The notes beneath the pieces were generated by a model. That model made no database searches, had not been told where the DNA came from, and worked only from the letters and a program-made list of their open reading frames with translations. Source: Polaromonas sp. CF318 (lineage in GTDB: Bacteria > Pseudomonadota > Gammaproteobacteria > Burkholderiales > Burkholderiaceae_C). From it: a DNA stretch of 64,000 bases. The position numbers and the translations under genes were made by a program. The stretch covers positions 1 to 64,000 of the forward strand of contig NZ_AKIV01000071.1 of assembly GCF_000282655.1 (NCBI RefSeq). Direction: 5' to 3'. This document shows, in pieces, positions 58,115-64,000 of the stretch. Position 1 is the first letter of the stretch. Every line of letters begins with the position of its first letter.

Positions 58115-59881
58115 ATGCAATTACACGACCTCAACTCACAGCCCGCCGAACTCGACCTGACCCTGCTGGATCTCGGGCCCCTGGCCTGGGTGCTGGAGGA
58201 ATTGCGTAAATCGCTGGAAGGCTCAACCAAGGCGCTCAAACGTTTCATGCGCGAGACCGAGGCCGGGCGTGACTCCGACATCGGCGCGCTGGACGCGGGC
58301 CAGTTGCGCATCGCCCGCCAGCAGCTGCACCAGGCCGTGGGCGCGCTGGAGATGGTGGGCATGAGCGCCCCGGCGCTGGTGCTGCGGGCCATGGAAACCG
58401 CGGTGCAGAAATTCATACAGTCGCCGGTGCAGTGCAACCAGGATGCCGTGGGCAAGATCGAACTGGCGGGTTTTTCCATCGTCCACTACCTCGAAGACGT
58501 GCTGGCGGGAAAACCGGCTTCGGCGGTCTCGCTCTTCCCCCAGTACCGCGACATCCAGGGCCTGGTCGGCGCCGACCGCGTCCACCCCGCGGACCTCTGG
58601 GTCTTCGAGTGGCGCTGGATAGAGCCGGTGCTGGACATCACCGTCCCTGCCTGCGAATACGGCGATGAAACCCGGCAACTGCTGGACCGCCTGATGCTGA
58701 CCCTGATACGCACCGGCGATCCCGAGGCCGCGCGCAGCCTCAGCGACACCTGCCTGGGTTTTGCGTTCACGCAAACCGCCATTGAGTCCAGGACCTTCTG
58801 GAAAATAGCCGCCGGCTTTTTCGAGGCGCTGGCGCAGGGCCTGTTGAACGTCGACCTCTACGTGAAGCGGGCGACCCTGCGCGTGCTGCTGCAATACGTG
58901 TGGCTGGCCAAGGGCGCGGAGGCCTCGGCCCGGCTCGCCGAAGACCTGCTCTTCCTGTGTTCCCAGGCGAAAGTCCAGCGCTCCAGCGACTCGCCGGTGC
59001 TGTCGGCGGTGCGCTCGGCCTACGGCCTCAAACGCTTCAAGCCGGTGGACTATGAGTCGGTCCAGTTCGGCCGTTTCGCGCCGGCCCTGATCGCCCAGGC
59101 CCGCAAGCGCATCGCCTCGGCCAAGGAAACCTGGTCGGCGGCGACCGCGGGCGACCTCGGCAAATTCAAGACGCTGACCGACCAGTTCGCCCTGGTGACG
59201 GATTCGCTCGTCAAGCTACACCCGCCCAGCGAAGTGCTGGCGCGCGCCATGAGTCGCGTGATTGAAAGCACGGTCGCATCCGGCCAGCCGCCCAGAGCCG
59301 AACTGGCGCTGGAATTCGCCACCGCCGTGCTCTTCCTGGAGGCGGTGTTCGACGACTTCGATCCCAACGACCCCCAGCTGTGGGCGCGCACGGCGCGCCT
59401 GGCCGAACGGCTGCAGAGCGCGCGCGACGGCGGCCCCGCGCAGCCCCTGGAGTCGTGGATGGAGCAGCTCTACCAGCGCGTCAACGACAAGCAAACCATG
59501 GGAAGCGTGGTCGGCGAGCTGCAAACCTCCCTGGCCGCGCTGGAAAAATCGCTGGACCTGTTTTTCCGCACGCCCGAAGACACCCAGCTGCTGGCCGTGG
59601 TGCCGGGGCAGCTGGCGCAGATGCAGGGCGTGCTCTCCGTGCTGGACCTGGACCAGGCCGCGCTCGCGGTGACGCACATGCGGGAACTGGTCGAGCGCAT
59701 GCTCAAGCCCGGCGCCGACGAACAAAAGGCCCACGCGGACGGCATCTTCGACAGGCTGGGCAACAACCTGGGCGCGCTGAGCTTCTTGATCGACATGCTC
59801 AACTACCAGCCCGCGCTGGCCAAGCGGCTGTTTGTCTACGATGCCGCCAAGGGCGAACTCAAGGCCGACAAGGAAGCTTAG
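58115..59881 (+). CDS. N-terminal portion of a ChpA/PilL-type hybrid kinase, apparently truncated
   Basis: 588 residues, all-helical. The start MQLHDLNSQPAELDLTLLDLGPLAWVL and blocks such as LFPQYRDIQGLVGADRVHPADLW, RTFWKIAAGFFEALAQGL and GVLSVLDLDQAA resemble the first quarter of the roughly 2000-residue ChpA/PilL proteins of type IV pilus chemosensory systems. The Hpt repeats, CheA catalytic core, CheW and receiver domains are absent: it stops at AAKGELKADKEA. No pilGHIJ genes lie upstream. Called CDS because the frame is intact; it may be a remnant. Confidence 0.7.
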   Translation: MQLHDLNSQPAELDLTLLDLGPLAWVLEELRKSLEGSTKALKRFMRETEAGRDSDIGALDAGQLRIARQQLHQAVGALEMVGMSAPALVLRAMETAVQKFIQSPVQCNQDAVGKIELAGFSIVHYLEDVLAGKPASAVSLFPQYRDIQGLVGADRVHPADLWVFEWRWIEPVLDITVPACEYGDETRQLLDRLMLTLIRTGDPEAARSLSDTCLGFAFTQTAIESRTFWKIAAGFFEALAQGLLNVDLYVKRATLRVLLQYVWLAKGAEASARLAEDLLFLCSQAKVQRSSDSPVLSAVRSAYGLKRFKPVDYESVQFGRFAPALIAQARKRIASAKETWSAATAGDLGKFKTLTDQFALVTDSLVKLHPPSEVLARAMSRVIESTVASGQPPRAELALEFATAVLFLEAVFDDFDPNDPQLWARTARLAERLQSARDGGPAQPLESWMEQLYQRVNDKQTMGSVVGELQTSLAALEKSLDLFFRTPEDTQLLAVVPGQLAQMQGVLSVLDLDQAALAVTHMRELVERMLKPGADEQKAHADGIFDRLGNNLGALSFLIDMLNYQPALAKRLFVYDAAKGELKADKEA

Positions 59882-59907
59882 AACCTGTTCACGCGCTCAA
59901 GAGGTTC

Positions 59908-62103
59908 TTATTCCCAGACCGTGTACGGCGGCGGGTTGTTGTACTGGGTGCTGAACTCGAAGGCATTGCCCTCGAAGTCAAAGCCCGGCACGTGGATGTT
60001 GCACCACAGCCCCCAGTTGTAGGGCGCGCCGACGGCCACCAGGGTCATATCAATGGTCTCCGCCGTGCCTTGCAGCGCCACCGGCGGGGTATAGCCGCTG
60101 CCGCTGAACTGGCCGCCCTGGATCGCGATCTGCATCGTGGTGTACACGCCGCTGGTGTCGTAGTACAGCAGGAAGGTGAAGCAATAGTCCTCGCTGGCCT
60201 GCCAGACCAGCCGCACCGGCAACGCGTCGCCGCCCACGACCGCCGGCCTGGCGGTCCCGGGCGCCCAGGGTCCCAGCGTGAGCAGCACGCTGGCCGGGCT
60301 GGCGACCGAGGTCGCCGCGTTCAGGTCCGAGCTGAAGCCGCCCTGGTCGTCAAAAGGCAAGGCATAGGCGCGCCCGCCTAGGGTGACGGCGGGGTCGTGC
60401 AGGAAATTGGCGAAGGCGCTCCAGGTGCCGCCCGCGGGATAAAACTGCGAAAAGGTCAGCAGGTCCGGCGTGGTGGGCAGTATGTCCAGCGGCGAGCTCA
60501 CGCTGAAACGACTCACCGGCGCGCCGGCCGGCAGGGACACCGTCATCGGGATATTGGCGATCTGGAAGGAGGCCATGTCCATCTGGTCCACAAGGCCCGC
60601 CGTGGTGGCGCCCCCGCCCAGGCTGACGGTCGCGGTGGTGGCCGGGTTGCCGGGGCTGATGCCGCCCTGCAGGAACTTCCAGGTGGTCGCGTAGCCGCGC
60701 CCCAGCGCAGTGACGATCACGTTCTCGATGGCGCCCAGCACCGCACTGCTGTTGGGCGCGGTGAGCGGTTGCTGGGTGTTGTCGGCAAACACGCCGCTGG
60801 CCCCGAACACCATCATCGAAGGCGGCGCGTAATACATCAGGCCCTTGGTCGGTGTCCACCAGGCGGGCGGCTGCGGCACGGCCGCGCCGAAAGGCGTGGT
60901 CTTGCCGGCGGGGGAATTGGTGCTGAAGAAGGGATAGTAGAGGTTGTAGGTCTCGCTGTTGCCGCCGGTGAACTGCAGCACGGTGTAGGTGTTGCTGTTG
61001 CCGTCGATGTCGATGATGCCGCCCACCTGCACCACGTTGCCGGTGTAGATGTGGTTGCCGTTGTTGTTCTGCTCGACCTGCAGCAGGCCGGGGTTCTTCT
61101 TGTACCAGGCAAAAAAATTGTCGATGGCCGCGTCGAACCAGGTCGCCAGCGCTGTGGTGGGCGGCGTGATGAAGAACAGCTCCACCGGGCTGGTGCTGGC
61201 GGTGAAGGGGTTGGTGGCGGCGCTGCTCGCGCTGGCGATCACCACGGCGCTGCCCGTGGGCGTACCCGGCAGGCTGCTCACGGTGGCGCCGGCCGGCATG
61301 AAGGGGCCGCTGACCGGCATGCCCACGCTCAGGCCGCCATTGGTGGGGGCCGGGTTGCCCGGGCCGGTGATGCTGAAGGTAGCCAGCCATGCGCCTGGGG
61401 TGCCCGAGACGGCAAGGGTTCCCTGCAAGCTGGTCGCCAGCAACTGGCCGTTGATCAGGTCGTTGGGATTGAGTAGGCGGTAAGGCGTGCCCGCGTCGCT
61501 GCCCTCGGGGTACACGCAGTCGGCGAACGGCGCGAGCGGGCCCACCGCCATGGCCTTGAAGTTGCTCACCAGGGTCTGCCGGTCCAGCGTGGGCACGATG
61601 CCCGAGCCGGCGCCAAAATTCGGGTCGTGGGGCGTGACCTGCACCGTGAACGGAATGCCCAGCTGGTCCACCTGGGTGATGTCCAGGTTGAGATTGTCCG
61701 GGGGGGCATGCTTGGGCGCGTTGGCCGCGGTGCAGCTGAGCGTGACTTCCACGAAGTCATAGAAAAAATCCGCCGCGGCCGCGGTGGGCCCGCTGATCTT
61801 GTTGTTCGGCGCGGTCACCGCATCCGGCGAGTTGCTGAAGTAAAGCCGCGCCGAAGGAAACTGCTTGCCGGCATCCAGCTGGATGGCGCCGCCGGCCTTC
61901 TTCAGGTCGGCCAGCGTGAACAGGGGCGCCAGCGTCCCCGGTTCGGCCACGGGCGTGGCGACGCCGGTGGCAGGGTCCATGCTCCATGCCTGGTTCAGGG
62001 TTTCCTGCGTGAGGAACAGGTAAATCGCCTCATCGGCCAGGCCCGATGCCCCGCCGTTTTGCTGGCTGTTGTTGACGATGCTGAGGGTAACGTGGTTTGT
62101 CAT
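59908..62103 (-). CDS. GH64-like (beta-1,3-glucanase / thaumatin-like) protein
   Basis: 731 residues. Residues 113-156 contain FFYDFVEVTLSC and NLNLDITQVDQLGIPFTV, the strand pair carrying the catalytic Glu and Asp (here about E119 and D146) of GH64 laminaripentaose-producing glucanases. An Ala/Ser/Thr-rich insertion lies at about 250-330, and a later region (about 340-725) is rich in Gly, Pro and aromatic residues. There is no signal peptide. The ATG at 62103 overlaps the stop of the GH25 gene (ATGA); the longer open frame upstream lies inside that gene. Confidence 0.75.
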   Translation of the reverse strand: MTNHVTLSIVNNSQQNGGASGLADEAIYLFLTQETLNQAWSMDPATGVATPVAEPGTLAPLFTLADLKKAGGAIQLDAGKQFPSARLYFSNSPDAVTAPNNKISGPTAAAADFFYDFVEVTLSCTAANAPKHAPPDNLNLDITQVDQLGIPFTVQVTPHDPNFGAGSGIVPTLDRQTLVSNFKAMAVGPLAPFADCVYPEGSDAGTPYRLLNPNDLINGQLLATSLQGTLAVSGTPGAWLATFSITGPGNPAPTNGGLSVGMPVSGPFMPAGATVSSLPGTPTGSAVVIASASSAATNPFTASTSPVELFFITPPTTALATWFDAAIDNFFAWYKKNPGLLQVEQNNNGNHIYTGNVVQVGGIIDIDGNSNTYTVLQFTGGNSETYNLYYPFFSTNSPAGKTTPFGAAVPQPPAWWTPTKGLMYYAPPSMMVFGASGVFADNTQQPLTAPNSSAVLGAIENVIVTALGRGYATTWKFLQGGISPGNPATTATVSLGGGATTAGLVDQMDMASFQIANIPMTVSLPAGAPVSRFSVSSPLDILPTTPDLLTFSQFYPAGGTWSAFANFLHDPAVTLGGRAYALPFDDQGGFSSDLNAATSVASPASVLLTLGPWAPGTARPAVVGGDALPVRLVWQASEDYCFTFLLYYDTSGVYTTMQIAIQGGQFSGSGYTPPVALQGTAETIDMTLVAVGAPYNWGLWCNIHVPGFDFEGNAFEFSTQYNNPPPYTVWE

Positions 62104-62750
62104 GGGAGTCCTTGGCCGGAAGAGGTTGGGGGAGTGGTCAGTGCCTGAAAGGCGGCCGGCTGGAACCAGTTCTGGTCCACGTCGCCGGCCACGCCGTTGA
62201 TGGGTGTTCCGCCATTGACGGCGCCGTTGCTGTATTGCCAGCAAGCCCAGTCCCGCCAGGGCGCCGGGACGGACGGCTGCGCCGCATAGTCGGCCAGCCA
62301 CAGCCTGCGCTTGCCCAGTGGGTCGCAACCCGGCAGGGGCGCGAGGTTTTTCCAGAACCCGCCGTCGGTGTAAATCATGGTCTGGCGGCCGAACAGCTTG
62401 TCGGCGGTATCGGTGAAGTCCAGCACCCATTGCAGGACATACGTGGGGCGGCGCTGGTCCAGGGTCTCGATGTCCAGCACCGGCGGCAAATCATTCGTCC
62501 CCAGCGTCTTGACCATCCCGAAAAAATGCTCGGCCTGGGTGGAGGCGTCGCTGCCCGGGCGCCCGAAGTGGTAGGCGCCGCGTGTCAAACCGGCGGCCGC
62601 GCATCCCGCCCAGTTGTCCTTGAAAAAAGGATCGACGACGTACATCCCCTCGGTGGCTTTGACAAAAGAAAAAGCCACGCCGTTGCGGGCCACCTGGGGC
62701 CATTGGACTGCGCCCTGGTAGTGGCTCACGTCTATGCCGCGCACCCACAT
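62100..62750 (-). CDS. Glycoside hydrolase family 25 muramidase
   Basis: 216 residues. GIDVSHYQGAVQW (catalytic-site Asp7), FVKATEGMYVVDPFFKDNW, GAYHFGRPG and PPVLDIETLD (Asp93, Glu95) are the GH25 signatures, followed by the WLADY and WACWQYSNG strands. It would cleave peptidoglycan. There is no signal peptide. It is translationally coupled to the GH64-like gene downstream and starts 10 bases after the unknown gene upstream. Confidence 0.92.
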   Translation of the reverse strand: MWVRGIDVSHYQGAVQWPQVARNGVAFSFVKATEGMYVVDPFFKDNWAGCAAAGLTRGAYHFGRPGSDASTQAEHFFGMVKTLGTNDLPPVLDIETLDQRRPTYVLQWVLDFTDTADKLFGRQTMIYTDGGFWKNLAPLPGCDPLGKRRLWLADYAAQPSVPAPWRDWACWQYSNGAVNGGTPINGVAGDVDQNWFQPAAFQALTTPPTSSGQGLP

Positions 62751-62760
62751 GCCCGGCCCC

Positions 62761-63429
62761 TCAGACGACGTTGTTGAGCATGTTGACCTGCGCCTGCAGC
62801 AGGCCGTCTATCCTGAGCACCGTCTCCAGCGGCAGGTGTTCATCCCACATCACGCCGCAGTTGTATTGCAGGGGCTCCGGGCTGGCCACGCTGCCGCTGA
62901 CCTTTTGCTGAAAGGTGGTGGTCACGCCGTCCGTGGCCTGCACGCCAAGCCCCCAGTGGTCCCAGCCGTACCAGCTGCTGGACTTCATGACCATGGTGTA
63001 AACGGCCGACCCGTCCGCGCCCAGCACCGTGTGGCCGTTGAGCTGCGCGGTGATGGTCATCAGCGCCACGCGGCAGGCATCCTGCGCGGCCTCGTCGCCG
63101 TTCAGCGCGGTTGGGAGGTTTTCGGCCAGCACCTGGTGAAAGGGCACCGTCTGCGGAAAGATGATGTCGGTGGTGTTGAAGAAGTCGTCGTTCAGGCCGG
63201 TCGGCACGCGCTCGTTGTCGAACACAAAAGCGCCCTCGTCGGAGTTGTAGATGGTGGGCGCGGTGTAGGCGTTGTCGGCGCTCTCGTACTCGCCGGTCAG
63301 GGCCCAGCCCCAGCAGGCGGTATAGATAAAGGGCGCCTGGTCCGAGGTCGGCACGGTTTCACCATCGCGCGAATGGTCTTCACCGGCGGGCGCCAGCAGG
63401 TTGCGTTGAGCATTGCTGAGGTAAGGCAT
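62761..63429 (-). CDS. Unknown 222-residue protein, first gene of the hydrolase cluster
   Basis: I do not recognise this protein. It begins MPYLSNAQRNLLAPAGEDHS and contains IYTACWGWALTGEY, FFNTTDIIFPQTVPFHQVLAENLP, VYTMVMKSSSWYGWDHWGLGVQ and a C-terminal DGLLQAQVNMLNN. It has many aromatic residues, few lysines, no signal peptide and no membrane segment. ATG 63429 is chosen because upstream residues look non-coding. It precedes the GH25 gene by 10 bases, so they are likely one transcript. Confidence 0.7.
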   Translation of the reverse strand: MPYLSNAQRNLLAPAGEDHSRDGETVPTSDQAPFIYTACWGWALTGEYESADNAYTAPTIYNSDEGAFVFDNERVPTGLNDDFFNTTDIIFPQTVPFHQVLAENLPTALNGDEAAQDACRVALMTITAQLNGHTVLGADGSAVYTMVMKSSSWYGWDHWGLGVQATDGVTTTFQQKVSGSVASPEPLQYNCGVMWDEHLPLETVLRIDGLLQAQVNMLNNVV

Positions 63430-64000
63430 GGACTTCTCCGTGAATGAAATTTCCGTGAGTGGCAGCCGCCACCTCGATGAGCAAATTGTCGGCACGGATC
63501 CATGCGCTGGCGATTACAAGGCATTACAGGCGGCGGGGTTGGCGCACGGCACGCGCTAACACTTTGAGACTCAAACGGGTCCGCGCATTTTTTTCAACGC
63601 AACGTTTTGACTTAAAGGCGCAGGCGCGCTGCTGGCGGCAACCGCCGCAAGACGGCAATGCGGTGGCGTACAGGCGCAAGACCCGATTGAATTGCGCCGG
63701 GATTTACGCCATGCTGTGTGGACACAGGGCGCGCATGGCAGGCGCCCGCCCCGGCAGGGATTGCGCATCCGGGCCAGGGCTGCTTCCCGATGAACGCGCA
63801 TGCCTTGTGAGATTTAAATCAAGGCAATTAATGCCCAAACGGCGCGCTTGTGTAAATACGCGCCGCGGCGCTTGACGACGATCGAACGTCTCGCAGATAC
63901 TGCGGCCGACCGATACGGTTTTTCAACACGGGCAGGATGCACAGCGCCACAGAGCGATGGCTCTTCCCATGAGGCTTGATGGCAAGGAGGGAGAAGGCAA
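63430..64000. other. Gene-free region at the window end
   Basis: 571 bases with no convincing gene. A plus-strand open frame of 138 codons (63459-63875) has arginine-rich, non-protein-like composition. Less GC-rich patches occur near 63560-63620 and 63800-63850. AAGGAGGGAGAAGG at the very end looks like a ribosome site for a gene starting just beyond the window. Confidence 0.6.
63809..63822 (+). promoter_or_regulatory. Partial FNR/Anr-type box
   Basis: GAGATTTAAATCAA matches the right half of the TTGAT-N4-ATCAA consensus exactly and three of five bases of the left half. It would serve a plus-strand gene beyond the window. Confidence 0.25.

Noticed and set aside
59908-62430. An 840-codon version of the GH64-like protein
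   Set aside because: The first 109 codons lie inside the GH25 gene out of frame; the ATG at 62103 overlapping the GH25 stop codon is the natural start.
59908-63429. Prophage or tailocin interpretation of the hydrolase cluster
   Set aside because: GH25 lysins occur in phages, but no capsid, tail, holin, integrase or terminase gene is present in the window.
63459-63875. Plus-strand open frame of 138 codons near the window end
   Set aside because: Arg/Ala-rich, no ribosome site, no recognisable pattern.

Overview
The window is GC-rich chromosomal DNA of a betaproteobacterium, most likely a Comamonadaceae member close to Polaromonas. Evidence: the ompA-gyrA-DUF2059-serC-pheA-tyrA-aroA/cmk-rpsA-ihfB-lapA-lapB-rfaE1-hldD gene order, a fused aroA-cmk gene, a tmRNA tag reading ANDERFALAA, many LIV-type and TRAP transporters, and dispersed GC-rich intergenic repeats of a type I associate with this family. 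The genus is an inference.

Region by region. (1) 1-5180: nitrogen control block on the minus strand, glnA, a small secreted DUF4124-like protein, ntrB and ntrC. glnA has a sigma-54 promoter and two upstream NtrC-type sites. (2) 5181-12922: housekeeping and accessory genes (CinA-like, EI24/CysZ-like, sterol desaturase, polysaccharide deacetylase, YVTN propeller, hydrolase, molybdopterin-fold protein, DUF2726-like, RsuA-type pseudouridine synthase). (3) 13015-15524, minus: tmRNA, gph, ubiG, ompA. (4) 15777-29873, plus: gyrA through hldD, a dense run for aromatic amino acids, serine, translation, IHF and LPS heptose/LPS control. (5) 30027-32726: ComEA-like Lys/Ala-rich DNA-binding protein, DinB-like protein, membrane protein, GST.

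(6) 32797-43592, minus: a nine-gene run, livK-livH-livM-livG-livF, DUF1445, an orphan TRAP binding protein, an NTF2-like protein and a fused 5-oxoprolinase, which reads as an uptake-and-catabolism operon, perhaps for 5-oxoproline or a related lactam. A LysR gene lies upstream, divergent from a complete TRAP system (44786-47686). (7) 47845-51952: Asp/Glu racemase, CrcB fluoride channel, GAF/Fis regulator, and a copper-type trio (PCu(A)C, YcnI, DUF2946). (8) 51993-56428: a tungstate ABC operon (tupB, tupC, tupA) plus a second binding protein, with a divergent ModE-type regulator fused to a binding-protein domain.

(9) 56459-64000 is the accessory end and the most unusual part: an EgtB/SenA-like enzyme with two of three predicted iron-ligand histidines replaced, a 588-residue protein that matches only the N-terminal part of the large ChpA/PilL chemotaxis kinases, and then, on the opposite strand, a compact three-gene cluster of leaderless proteins: an unknown 222-residue protein, a GH25 muramidase and a 731-residue GH64-like (beta-1,3-glucanase/thaumatin-like) protein. 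The last 570 bases hold no convincing gene. No CRISPR array, tRNA, rRNA, transposase or integrase was seen.
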